Shown here: one piece after another, positions 21,986 to 31,478 of the stretch | Layout of the letters: every line of letters starts with the position of its first letter | Position numbering within the stretch: position 1 is the stretch's first letter | From: Tretioscincus oriximinensis | Taxonomy: Eukaryota > Chordata > Lepidosauria > Squamata > Gymnophthalmidae | Reading direction: 5' to 3' | Assembly: GCA_022410635.1 (NCBI GenBank) | Contig: JAJVDF010000231.1 | Span: 1,326,589-1,390,588 of the forward strand | Length of the DNA stretch: 64,000 bases | The notes under the pieces: generated by a model | The model's database searches: none | Told to the model about the DNA's origin: nothing | Seen by the model: only the letters and a program-made list of their open reading frames with translations | Made by a program: the position numbers and the translations under genes

Positions 21986-22732
21986 GTGCCCTACAGTTTA
22001 GCCTTTTTTNCACACTGCTGCTTTATTCATTTGTCCTGTGGTAGATTATTAAAAACCTACAGCATCAATGTAATAAGTTCACCATTTAACGTTTCTGGTA
22101 AATAAAATACATCGTCACTTCATTAATGTTTCTCAGGCGTATGATTCTTTCCTTATTCTGGAAGCCTTTGTTTTCCTTTGAATCAGGCCTCATTTAGCCT
22201 GGGTAGCAAACTATTACACAAAGGTATTATTGTGTTTTTCAGGGCCTGATGTAAGCAAAACAGTTATGTCAAAAATTGCTCTACTCTAGTTCAGATTGTT
22301 CATTACTTTTCTTTCTTTCCTTTTTAGCCAAAGCTTGTGGTGTTTTCCAATTAGAGTGAGTGAATGTTCAAGGATTATCAAAGACCTGTTATCAAAGAAC
22401 ATCTGTAGCGAATATTAAAACATCTGTATGTAGTTGTGTGTTTGAAAAGGAGAGGAAACCATTTTCTCAGCACTCGTTTATCCAGGTTTTTCTTCATAAA
22501 AGGCTCTTTAAAGTTACACTAGGGCTGAGGTCAGGCTCAGGATTTAAATAAGGTTTCCTGCTGCGCCATCCTGTCATGTTNTCTCCCTTTCCGGTTTTCC
22601 CCACATCTTCTTCTCCAAACTGGACTGAAAGTTAAGTCAGATCAAGTCACATTTGAGGTCAGTTTGCAACTGTAGCCCGTTTCATTTTGCAACGCTGGGA
22701 CGCAGAATTGGATTTCTGTAGCGTGGTGACCA
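21986..22732. other. No gene or assignable repeat
   Basis: Unassigned sequence up to the interrupted element at 22733. No motif in the short open frames. Confidence 0.4.
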
Positions 22733-23340
22733 GACTAAGGTCACATCCCCATGCACGATTTATATACGTGTACAGCGATCCACCAGCTAAAAAGATCTGA
22801 TTTTCATGGGATTTCTAGCCACTGCAGTAGCAAGCATTTTGTAAAATCCAAAAAAAAGTTTCATGGGGACATTCAGCAATGTGAACTTGGCAAATTACAG
22901 AGAGATAGCTGTGTTAGTCTAGTAGAAAGTCCAGCAAAGGAGCTAGCAGCACTTTGAGACTAACTTGAGAAAAGTGGGTGGCATAAGCTTTCGTAGACAC
23001 GTCTACTTCTTCAGATGCATTTGAAGAAGTAGACGTGTCTACGAAAGCTTATGCCACCCACTTTTCTCAAGTTAGTCTCAAAGTGCTGCTAGCTCCTTTG
23101 TTGGCAAATTATATGAGACATGTACAATTTAATTGGCTCTTGGCTCTCGAAGAATATTTGGGAATCGTAGGAATGCTCACAGAGAATTCTGTGAATTGTA
23201 GTAAGGCAAGCAGCAATGCCTTATGGGGCTCGTCATGTGACGAGATTGCTAGGCAATGTATCAGAATAGTATGCAAGCAATAAGGCAAATGGGGGCGGAA
23301 GGCAGACGTGTTTTAGAAGAAATAGCAAGGAAAATCACAT
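22733..23340. mobile_element. Unclassified repeat (family G), split by a palindrome
   Basis: Flanks of the palindromic insert match the region 47445-47830: shared pieces are CATCCCCA near the left, GGCAAATT/GGCAAATCTCACGAGAC in the middle, and GAGATTGCTAGGCAATGTAT versus CAAGATTGCTAGGCAATGGA at the right. Non-coding, with internal inverted symmetry (AGAGAATTCT). Likely a non-autonomous DNA element, but ends and TSD are not resolved. Confidence 0.5.
22887..23110. mobile_element. 204-bp palindromic MITE with 10-bp TSD
   Basis: TTGGCAAATT flanks the element at 22887-22896 and 23101-23110. Inside (22897-23100) the sequence is a long hairpin: the arm containing GACTAACTTGAGAAAAGTGG, GCATAAGCTTTCGTAGACAC and GTCTACTTCTTCAGATGCAT is followed at once by its complement. 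The left end has an extra 25-30 bp (ACAGAGAGATAGCTGTGTTA...) not mirrored on the right. Related units lie at 30155-30281 and 30765-31176. No coding capacity. Confidence 0.93.
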
Positions 23341-24336
23341 GGTGAGGAAACAGCCTAATTAAGGCAGAGAGAGGAATGGTTTCCAAATCAGTCTTAACCA
23401 GTGTAATGATTTCTGTTGGGTGATATTCACAGGAGAAGAATGTATCATTATTAAGAGGGGGCAAATTGTTGCACGAGGCATATTGTTTTATTTTCCTTGC
23501 CGCCATAATAAGATCATCTCCCCAATTTTCCTGTAGTAACTTTACTGTTTCATTACTGAACTTTTGCATAAAAGCACTGTCATGCCTAAGCAGTTCTGGG
23601 ACAAACAACACAGTATCTTTAACTCGGTATCAACTAGATTTGTGTGAATGTGACGGCCGAGGGCCCATGCAGCTGGAAAGCAGTTTTTCCTTTTCACACA
23701 ACCTTCCTTTCACTTAACAGGACGTGAGAAGAGAATTATTTGCCTGGCTGGCATAATTTATTTGTGGAAGTTCTTGATTATGATCATTTAATATATTGTT
23801 TTCATAACTTCACAGGTCTTGCATTATCTATTGATGTTCATATTTTGAGCTGGTAGAGTTTGTTTGTAGCTCTTGTGACCCCAAAGTCCCATACTATTCC
23901 ATCACAATCCTTCAGATCAGCTTCAATAAAATATCGATAAAGAAGCTTTCAGAGGCACGGGTAAACATGCGATTAATTTAGCCAATTTATCCACAGAAGT
24001 CCTATAAGATAACTAACCTGCCATTGTGTTAGGCTTGTGTTTAAGACCTGCCAAGGGTACATTTGAGATAACATCAGATATCTCTGCCTTGACACAAACT
24101 AAAGTGGATGATATTGATATTGAAACTAGATAGCAGGAAGCAGATCGCCATCTGCTGGGGATACTAAAAGAACTGGCTCCTTGCATGTTAAAAACAAAAC
24201 TTGGATGTTATTTCTTCAGCNGCAAGGCAGAACCTAATCAAGCCTCTAGTATGAATACATTCTGCAGTTCAAGGACTGTAGTCATCATATGCTGCTGTAT
24301 AAATCATGACTGAGCAGCCTTATTAATATGATGGGA
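23341..24336. other. No gene or assignable repeat
   Basis: AT-rich unassigned DNA. No motif in open frames and no clear repeat. Confidence 0.4.
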
Positions 24337-24523
24337 ATCATATAATAGATATTTGGAAGCAACCTGCAGGGTCATTGGGTCCCTGCTCAATGGTTCACTA
24401 AACCATCCCAGATAGATGGCTATCCAGCTTGTGTTTGAAGACTTCCACTGAAGGAGAACTCATCACCTCCTGTGGCAGTCTATTGCTTTAGTTGATTACC
24501 CTTACTGTGTACTTTTCCTTGCA
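24337..24523 (-). mobile_element. CR1 LINE, type A, 3' fragment
   Basis: Plus strand shows the complement of the CR1 3' end: GGGTCATTGGGTCCCTGCTC, AACCATCCCAGATAGATGGC, TGAAGACTTCCACTGAAGGA and CTCATCACCTCCTGTGGCAG. About 190 bp, truncated at both ends. Confidence 0.85.
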
Positions 24524-24527
24524 GTGT

Positions 24528-25142
24528 AGAGGCAAAGTTGTGCAGAGGTTAAGAGCTTCAGTGTTTCATAGAATCACAGAGTACGAAGGGACTTCCAGGG
24601 TCATCAAATCCAGCCCCTAGTCAATGCAGGATTCCTAGACAGATGGCAACCCAGCCTCTGTTTGAAGACTTCCAGTGAAGGAGAACTCACCACCTCCTGT
24701 GGCAAACTGTTCCACTGGTTTATCACCCTTAATGTCAGAAAGTTTTTTCAGGTATCTAATTTAAATTTACTTCCTTGCATTTTCATCCTATTGTTTCTAA
24801 TCCTTTCATGTGCCAATGAGAACAAAGTAGATTGCTCTGCTCTGGGGCAGGCCTTCAGATATCTGTAAACAGCTATGAGGTCTCCTCTCAATCTTCTCTT
24901 TTGGGTTTCAACAGAGATATTGGAGTTCATGTTTCAGCTGTGGAGAGGGGTGAGCACCCTCAACTGGCCTCACCTTCAGCCAACCTAACTGTACAAAAGC
25001 AAAAAAAATGCGAGACAATTAATAGGTACCACCACAAATGTGGTGGGGAAGATAGAATAGATGAAAGCTTTTTGAGCGAAAAAATAACTATGAACTGCTC
25101 TGAGTCCCTAGAGCAGGATACAAAATTCAGATTATTATTCTT
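24528..25142 (+). mobile_element. tRNA-derived SINE, family B, split by CR1
   Basis: The head GTGCAGAGGTTAAGAGCTTC (24539-24558) and the body from about 24911 (GAGATATTGGAGTTCATGTT, GTGAGCACCCTCAACTGGCC, TCAGCCAACCTAACTGTAC) align end to end with the copy at 20880-21207 if the 336 bp between them are removed. The 3' end CTGAGTCCCTAGAGCAGG and ATTATTATTCTTC is the decayed Bov-B-like tail. Confidence 0.75.
24563..24910 (-). mobile_element. CR1 LINE type A inserted in SINE, 6-bp TSD
   Basis: GTTTCA occurs at 24563-24568 and 24905-24910, enclosing 336 bp of minus-strand CR1. On the plus strand it begins TAGAATCACAGAGTACGAAG and runs through AACTCACCACCTCCTGTGGC to AGGTCTCCTCTCAATCTTCT, i.e. the C-terminal ORF2 and octamer end in reverse. 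Decoded on the minus strand it gives RRLRGDLIAVYRYLK, the usual CR1 motif. Inserted after the SINE, giving a clear relative age. Confidence 0.88.
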
Positions 25143-25159
25143 CGTTCCACTGGGCTGAG

Positions 25160-25206
25160 ACCTCTGCCTTTCAAGTATTTATAGACAGCTCTCATGTTTC
25201 CTCTCA
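25160..25206 (-). mobile_element. Very short CR1 fragment
   Basis: TTCAAGTATTTATAGACAGC and TCTCATGTTTCCTCTC resemble the complement of the CR1 stretch encoding RGDLI.VYKYLK (compare 24848-24897). Fewer than 50 bp, so only a tentative call. Confidence 0.4.
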
Positions 25207-25289
25207 TGCATGAGCCAAAGGCTGATGGTGCCCTGCCTTTGAGATGGGACAAGGTCTAGGAAGGGGAAAGTGTGGTAACCATTGCTCTT

Positions 25290-25786
25290 AGAGGCTGCAT
25301 TCCCATTGCCCCTTAACGCGCACAACTGCGAAGCCAAAGTCCATTGCTCCGAATGTGTTACCATAAAAANGGGCTTGGAAGTGCTGCAGCGTCGCTCTAA
25401 TTGCACCCCACAGGTTTCTGCTCCGCAGTGCGTGGTGAAATTGCGTCACCACGGCTGCTTTTATAATTCGTGCCACTTGTACGTTGTCAAGGGAGCTCAG
25501 ACAATAAAAAGCGAGCGAGAGAGCGGGGCTGGGGGCTCTTTTGTTTGGCACTACCTCCAGGCTCAGCAGCTTCTCTCCCTTTTCTGGAAAAACAGGCTTT
25601 CCAGCTACTGCAGCCTGATGCAAGAGATTCATTGAGCATACTCAGCTCACAGTAATTGGGATGTTAACGTGGAATGAATGCTCAGGGAATGCTCAGGTAA
25701 AATTAAGCCCTCACTTCGCTTTCATTTTGGAACGATAAAATGAGTTTTCCATTCCCTTTTAAAGTTCTAATGGGAATGCAGCCAGA
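25290..25786. mobile_element. 491-bp TIR element with 3-bp flanking repeat
   Basis: GGCTGCATTCCCATT at 25293-25307 is the perfect complement of AATGGGAATGCAGCC at 25769-25783. AGA flanks both ends (25290-25292, 25784-25786). A three-base duplication and the GGCTGC start recall Harbinger-type MITEs, although AGA is not the usual TWA. The interior is richer in G+C and CpG than its neighbours (about 25310-25560), contains overlapping open frames on both strands that I regard as incidental, and encodes no transposase motif. Confidence 0.75.
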
Positions 25787-26040
25787 ATGCCTTAACACTC
25801 TTCCTTCTCTGCCATGTTGTATCAGGTACCATGTGATGCCAATCACAGGCTCAGCTGCTAAGCAACTGGGCAAAATAGTCAGCTGTGAGAAATAATGAAA
25901 CATCCATTTGAAGAATGTTGCCCATTATTAATTTTTCTCATCAGCCCATAACAAAAGGAGAATGTTGAAAATGGTTGTAACTGGCAACCATAAGCAGAGA
26001 ATGTTTCTTAGAATACGAATCAGAAACTCTAGGTAATTCA
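25787..26040. other. No gene or assignable repeat
   Basis: Unassigned sequence between the TIR element and the island that follows. Confidence 0.4.
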
Positions 26041-26680
26041 AGAGAGGTCTCCAGCAGCTGCAAATGTCTTCTTAGCAGTTAAACCCAAAGATGCCCTGAA
26101 GGAAGGAAGTTTGATCACCCCAACCATTTACATAGTTCTTACGGGCCGACAACTTCATACGACCGACATATGTTTAACCCCTAAATGCTTATTCAGACAA
26201 ACTTCCAATTGAAAGAACAAGCTTATTGTTCCCGTTGTTCCTTAAATTAAACATCTCAAATGAGTTTTAAAACAATAAGCATATTGAAAATATACACTAG
26301 CATCTGTGTTTAGGGCTTAAACCAGAGTAATAGCGGCTGCTTCTCATTACCCCCAAAAAATCAAAGCCCACAGTCAAAAAGACAAGTCAGAGCAGGGAAG
26401 GGATGGACCATATCGAAGCCAAATTTTCACTCTTCATTTTGTCCTGGATCTCTGATGTAATCAAGGTTTTTGAGCCGTGCGGAGGGGAGGGAGGAAGGGT
26501 TGCCTGCATTTATAGATCACACAAGCGCTAATTACGCATCTAGAGTGGGAAGAATAACATAGAGGAACGATATTCTCAAACATTTGTGAAACAATCTGTT
26601 TTCAGCTGACTAATCGGTCAAAATGACATTATTAGTGAAAGGCATTCTTTTTTAAAAAAAGAAGGGAAAGGGATAAAAGA
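26041..26680. promoter_or_regulatory. Candidate conserved non-coding island (tentative)
   Basis: About 640 bp without any recognisable repeat in a repeat-dense region. It holds several homeodomain-like cores (GCGCTAATTACGCATC, GACTAATCGG, ACATTATTAG), an E-box CAGCTG and the palindromic GCCGAC/GACCGACAT region. Such motif clustering outside repeats is common in enhancers but also arises by chance. No experimental or comparative evidence can be drawn from one sequence. Confidence 0.25.
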
Positions 26681-26730
26681 AGAAAAAGTTTAAACTTGTC
26701 CAATCTGGGTTTCAAAATGCTTTGATAGAG

Positions 26731-26794
26731 CGAAGAAGAAGATGAGGAAGAAGAAGAGGAAGAAGAAGAGGAAGAAGAAGAGGAAGAAGAAGAG

Positions 26795-26830
<36 letters not shown>

Positions 26831-26882
26831 AAGGAGGAGGAAGGAGAGGAGGAAGAAGAGGAGGAAGAAGAGGANGAAGAGG
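26731..26882 (+). repeat. Polypurine (GAA/GAG)n tract
   Basis: About 150 bp of almost pure purine (AGAAGAGGAAGAAGAAGAGG pattern). It decodes to a Lys/Arg- or Glu-rich peptide depending on frame, which is an artefact of composition. It sits directly upstream of an L2 fragment. Mirror symmetry in such tracts can allow triplex (H-DNA) formation. Confidence 0.95.
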
Positions 26883-26889
26883 CATGGTC

Positions 26890-27480
26890 AGTTTTTATAC
26901 AGGAACAACCTGGCCTCAGTACTCTGGTTACTTCCAGACTGGACTATTGTAATGCACAAGGGTAATGGGACTACCCTTGAAGACAGTTTAGAAGAATTGC
27001 AGAACTCAGCAATGAGGCTACTGACTGGTACAACAGGTCGAACCCACATTGCACTAGTCCTGAAAGAACTGCATTGGTTGCCCAGTCACTGCTGAGCCCA
27101 ATTCAAGTTACTAACATTGGCTTACAAGGCTCTAAATAGCTTGAGACTCAAATGTTTGAAGGAACGCCTCCTCCCATATGTACCTGCTCACACCTTAAGG
27201 TGGGTCTCCTGACAGTCCCACTCATCAAGTGAGAGTGGACACATNGGAGAACCTTCTCTGTGGTAGCCCCCAAGTTGTGGAATCCTCTCGCCTCTGTGGT
27301 ATGCGTATTCAGATGCCTGGTGAAGATGCACCTGTTCACACTCGCCTTTGACTGAGCCGTATATTCCCTGCTCCTTGAAGACACTCTTGTATTTTTAAAT
27401 CTGTTTTATCATTTTTGGTTGTGATCTGGCCTGAGATCTTTAGGTATAGGGCAGAATATAAATGTAAATAAATAAATAAA
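26890..27480 (+). mobile_element. L2 LINE 3' part, degenerate
   Basis: TTACTTCCAGACTGGACTAT codes for the VTSRLDYC motif of L2 ORF2, followed by GAACTGCATTGGTTGCCCAG (LHWLP) and GTTGTGGAATCCTCTCGCCT (LWNPL). Frames are broken many times. The end is GGCCTGAGATCTTTAGGTAT then AATATAAATGTAAATAAATA. It aligns along its length with the open copy at 57953-58985. Confidence 0.88.
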
Positions 27481-27680
27481 ACCCCAAAGGGAATNAAAGC
27501 GGCTTACATAGCCTTCTGTTCTTCACAACAGAAACCTTGCGAAGTAAGTGGGGTTGAGGGAGCTCTGAAGAATTGTGATTAGCCCAAGGTCATTCAGGTT
27601 GCTTTTGTGAGAAAGGCAGAATCGAACAGGGAGATTTCTAGATAAGAGTCTGACACTCTAACCACTGCAACAGACTGGTT
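27478..27680 (-). mobile_element. tRNA-derived SINE, family A
   Basis: Minus strand: head AACCAGTCTGTTGCAGTGGT, TAGAGTGTCAGACTC, a box-B-like GTTCGATTCTGCC, body with GAGCTCCCTCAACCCCAC and AAGGTTTCTGTTGTGAAG, and the tail start GTAAGCCGCTTT then ATTCCCTTTGGGG. The tail abuts the AAATAAATAAA of the L2 copy, so it inserted in or next to that A-rich end. Confidence 0.82.
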
Positions 27681-27860
27681 CATATGTACAGGTAACCCCC
27701 GACTTTACGAGCTACTTGGGAGCAAATATTTGCTTGTAAAGCAGGGATCCATAAAGTGGGAGGTAGTAGAAATAGTTTCTTTTCAACACACAGCTTTAGA
27801 ATACCAGTCTAAAACTGAGAGCTTGTAAAGATGTTAACTCATGGGATTTACCAGTATAAG
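27681..27860. other. Unassigned; possible mariner/pogo-like end
   Basis: TACAGGTAACCCCCGACTTT at about 27697 resembles the termini of Tigger/pogo-type elements (CAGG.A.CC..GACTTA), but no opposite end is visible. Confidence 0.3.
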
Positions 27861-28161
27861 CAGGCATGAATGGCTCAGTTGCTAAGGAAACAGTCTCTCA
27901 TCTGGAAGATCGGTTTTCGAAACCCTACATCGGACCTGGGAAGGCGTGAGCACACCTTCCACTAGCCTGTAGCTCTAGCCAACCCAGCTATTCGAAAGCA
28001 AGAATTGCAAGAAATTGCAACTGACTGCAAGTAAATACATGGGAACCACCACAGCCTGGTAGGAAAGATGGAATGTAAGACTTCGGGCAAAAATACCCTT
28101 GTAAGCTCGAGTCCCTTTGAAAGGTGAGAAAAGCAGGGTATAAGAACCCAGTTCTTCTTCT
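27861..28161 (+). mobile_element. tRNA-derived SINE, family B, near full length
   Basis: Head ATGGCTCAGTTGCTAAGGAA with a box-B-like GGTTTTCGAAACCC; body AGCTCTAGCCAACCCAGCTA, GAAATTGCAACTGACTGCAA and GGGAACCACCACAGCCTGG; 3' module GAGTCCCTTTGAAAGGTGAG, AAGCAGGGTATAAGAACCCA and (TTC)n. It is very close to the truncated copy at 61494-61678, so this subfamily was active comparatively recently. Confidence 0.88.
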
Positions 28162-28232
28162 AAAGTACAGTTGCTCAGTGAAAAAAAATTGAGAAAACAT
28201 CTTTTAAGACTATTGCCTACCCTAATATCTGA

Positions 28233-28253
28233 TTTTCTCTCTCTCTCTCTCTT
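28233..28253 (+). repeat. (TC)n microsatellite, short
   Basis: About ten uninterrupted CT units. Confidence 0.85.
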
Positions 28254-28614
28254 TTGAATAAGATGTCTGATTGAAACAGCAATATGAACACTTACCGCAA
28301 AGATTAGTCCATGTTCCACAAAATGTCAATTATCATTTCACACATTTGAATTATGCACGATATATTTAAGCCCCCAGCTGGATACAGGTTTCAAGTACCA
28401 ATGCCAAATTGCCCTGCAGTTGTGCCAACTGCCCGAGATAATGCATAGATTTGGCAATAAATCTTTATTTTTAGTGGAGCAAATCTAACTGGTAAGTCTG
28501 CAGGGAAATTGAGAAAATTCAAGAAACAACTTCCATTTCCCTTATTAGAAAGATCCAAGTAAAATCTCCACATGACTCTTCATGGAGTCAGGACAAAGGT
28601 TCTTCTGCACTTAC

Positions 28615-28793
28615 CTGGAATAAGGAACCTTGCATATCACCTGCATGAGATTAATGGTATTCCGGATCAGATCTGTACTAAGTCTCCTGTACATATCTGT
28701 GCCATCTGCTCTGGAAGAAGCTTCAGAAGCAGTGTGGGGACTGATTTGGACCTGCTCCACCATGCAGNCTGGAAAGGTTTCTGTTAGCTGAGT
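28615..28793 (-). CDS. Candidate single exon, protein not recognised (tentative)
   Basis: On the minus strand an open frame runs from about 28811 to a perfect-looking donor (TTCCAG|GTAAGT, intron from 28614). Acceptor candidates are CACCCCCAG|ACT (exon from 28793, 179 bp) or GCTAACAGAAACCTTTCCAG (exon from 28768, 154 bp) with a good branch point CTAAC. The peptide contains EQVQISPHTASEASSRADGT and DMYRRLSTDLIRNTINLMQV, unlike low-complexity or repeat translations. I recognise no family. Against it: it is short, no second exon is found nearby, and one N lies in the frame. It could be chance. Confidence 0.28.
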
Positions 28794-28811
28794 CTGGGGG
28801 TGCAGCCGCAT

Positions 28812-30146
28812 GGTGAATTCTTATCTCAATCGTAGAGGCATGAAAGCTCCCCCGCCACACAGAATTGTGTTTTGCCAGTGTTGATTGTGCTGCAAAGCCC
28901 CACAGGCCTGGGTTTTCTCATCCTTCAGTTAGCCCCAGCCCAAAGGGGAGCACTCTAGGTGCCCGCTTGCATCGCACTATGCAGCGGACTGAACACAAAA
29001 CTTTGGCAGCAGTGGCAAGAAGGCACGCAAGATCTTGTCCAGGGGAAGAGAACAGCAGCCAACCGTTCACAACCGCATGTAGAGGCTGCCGGACCCGCAG
29101 GAATACGAGGCGAGAGTTCCAGATATTGCTATCCAAACCTCTCGTGGACAACAGCAGGATGGACTAACCCAGCTAAATGCAGGCTGCAATACCTGCATAA
29201 CCACTCATGTGGAGGCAACCTGGGTTTCTGTGGTTTAGCCACATGGATTCAGATCACAGCCTACTTAAAGCCCTGAAAGACCCACTGAAACCTGTGATCT
29301 TTTGAATGTTTAAGCACTGGCCGAATTATGCCAAGAGTGATTGGGTTTTTTTCCTGTAATAACATTGTTCTCAGCCAAGCAAGGTTTGAGCAATCTCCAN
29401 TGGTGTTAATGACATATGTGTAAACCAGCACCATATCGGGGANGCATGTGTCGGTCAGGAAGCATTACAAAGCTCTGTGTCAGCGCCTATTCCAAATCAC
29501 ATGACTAACAATCTGGCTTGTTTTGACACAGGCACATGTGCACAGCAGGACATCTCTCCCCTTTTTTGTCTTTTTCCAAGGGATTGAAATCAAGGGCTCC
29601 GATTTGAAAAGCATTGGACTTCATGAAGCTACATTTCTGGATAGCAGCAGCTGATGTGCAATTAAAGCGCAGATGGATTTGGTTCAAATAATACCAGATG
29701 TTGTGTTTGCTCCTCTTCTCCCCTCCCTATCACCAACCCCTGTTCGCTGCTCCACCCACTGGTGTGAATAAACTTTGCATTGCACAACCATTTACTGCAT
29801 TTCTGACAAGTTCCAAATTTTTATACAACTTCAGGCACAATCAGAGCCTAAGGCCTGATCTGCCCGACTCTGTTCCAGAAAGTGGTCTAAGAGGTTTTCT
29901 GTTCTGATGCCATTCCAGGGTAACACTGGCCCTGCCATGGCTTATGCCATCCCAAAATGGCATGTGGACAATTAAGCCATTTTAGGAAGCAAAACAAGGT
30001 CAGGTGCAAATCAGATCTAATACTTTTAACAGCAAATCATCAGTATCCTAATCTTGCTACTTTTTTTAAAAAAAATTGATGCTACAAATTATTATTTGTT
30101 TTCAAAAAAAGAAAGCTGTACATAAAACTCCTGTAAATTATATTGG
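28812..30146. other. No assigned gene; moderately GC-rich start
   Basis: 28860-29260 is somewhat richer in G+C and CpG than the rest, with 77-105-aa frames on both strands that show no motif. 29280-30146 is AT-rich and unassigned. Confidence 0.4.
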
Positions 30147-30289
30147 TAATTTAGTTTCAGAGAAATAGTCGTGTTAGTCTAGTTGAAAGTCCAGCAAAGG
30201 GGCCAGTAGCACTTTGAGGCTAACAGGAGAAAAGCGGGTGGTATAAGCTTTCGTAGACACGTCTACTTCTTCAGATGTAGATAATTTAG
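30147..30289 (+). mobile_element. Half-palindrome unit with 8-bp TSD
   Basis: TAATTTAG flanks the unit at 30147-30154 and 30282-30289. The 127 bp between are one arm of the palindromic family: CAGAGAAATAGTCGTGTTAG, AGTCCAGCAAAGGGGCCAGT, TATAAGCTTTCGTAGACACG and TCTACTTCTTCAGATG. The complementary arm is absent. Confidence 0.82.
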
Positions 30290-30517
30290 ATTGATAATTT
30301 AATTATTCCCAGATATGGAAAGGCAATTTCCAAAGCAAAGCTGCTTCCCCATTACAAGTTTAAAATTGCTGTTTCTTTTAAAAGCAAGAAAACACATTCA
30401 CGAGTACGTCTCCATTCTCCCTCGCAGTTCCCTCTCTGTCTTTGTTACATCCTGGTATTCTCATGACATCACAAGATGTGATTGCTACACTTGCCTTATT
30501 ATAATTCCCAGCATTCT

Positions 30518-30586
30518 CTGTGAGCAGGGAGCCAATGAGCTCCCTGCTCACAGACTCGACTGTACTTGACTCAGCGTCAAGTACAG
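30518..30586. repeat. Two adjacent perfect hairpins
   Basis: Hairpin 1 has 15-bp arms 30518-30532 (CTGTGAGCAGGGAGC) and 30539-30553 with loop CAATGA. Hairpin 2 has 11-bp arms 30560-30570 (CTGTACTTGAC) and 30576-30586 with loop TCAGC. Six bases separate them. No known RNA family is recognised. Confidence 0.9.
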
Positions 30587-30753
30587 AAACTTTCTTGTAG
30601 ATTACGCTGCTGAATCAAAAAAAATGAGCAAACAGAAAAACTGGAGACAAAGGGCGAGAGGATGGTTGGACCTCTTTTTAGCGAGAGGATGTCTGAACCT
30701 CCATGAGAAAATGGGGTGAATTCTACATGTTGCTGCCAACCCGCTAAATATCC

Positions 30754-31187
30754 TTAATGGGAATCAATTTCAGAGAAATAGCCATGTTAGTCTAGTAGAA
30801 AGGGGCTAGTAGCATTTTGAGACTAACAGGAGAGACTAAGGACTTAACAGAGATAATGGTTTCCTGGCCAACTATACATTTTTATGAAACCTGTTAAGTA
30901 CTTGATTGCTTCTCTACCAGACATTGCTCCTTGTTGCCCCAGGGACTTTTTCACATGAGAGGATTAGTTTCTGCTATTTACCTGTTTTTCTAACCTACAA
31001 TTCATCACCTCATTACAGTTGCATATGCTTTGTCTTCTTCCATACACAGTTTCCTATAAATACCTGACCCTGACATTAGTCCCTCAGCATCTGAAGAAGT
31101 AGATGTGTCTACGAAAGCTTATGCCACCCACTTTTCTCAAGTTAGTCTCAAAGTGCTACTAGCCCCTTTGCTGGACTTAATGAGAAT
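30754..31187. mobile_element. Palindrome-family element with interior, 11-bp TSD
   Basis: TTAATGGGAAT (30754-30764) and TTAATGAGAAT (31177-31187) flank 412 bp. The left arm is short (CAGAGAAATAGCCATGTTAG to GAGACTAACAGG), then about 250 bp of interior unlike the palindrome at 22897, then the right arm CATCTGAAGAAGTAGATGTG to AGTGCTACTAGCCCCTTTGC. This probably represents the longer parent of the compact palindromic copies. No transposase motif is seen in the interior. Confidence 0.82.
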
Positions 31188-31478
31188 GCAGCCCAAAACT
31201 CAAGACTCTGCCTTCATCTCTGTTTCAAAGTAGATAGAATTCAACCACTATTTGCCCTTGTAGAAACTATTACACATATTCTTCTGCACTGTCAACTTCT
31301 TCTGGAAGACAGAGACCTCATAACGATGATTAAAGGCTGCCTCCCCACATTCTGCTTTGTTCCAGAATTGACGTTTGTGTTTGTCCCCACTTGCCTTGTT
31401 GTTGCCTATGACTTCCATGGGAATACACTATTCACATTACATTGTGTTATATTCTCATCATATTATATGTCTAACTGT
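31188..31478. other. No gene or assignable repeat
   Basis: Unassigned sequence between two insertions. Confidence 0.4.

Noticed and set aside
26742..27095. 117-aa Lys/Arg-rich open frame
   Set aside because: It is a translation of the polypurine microsatellite running into a degenerate L2; every frame of such a tract is open.
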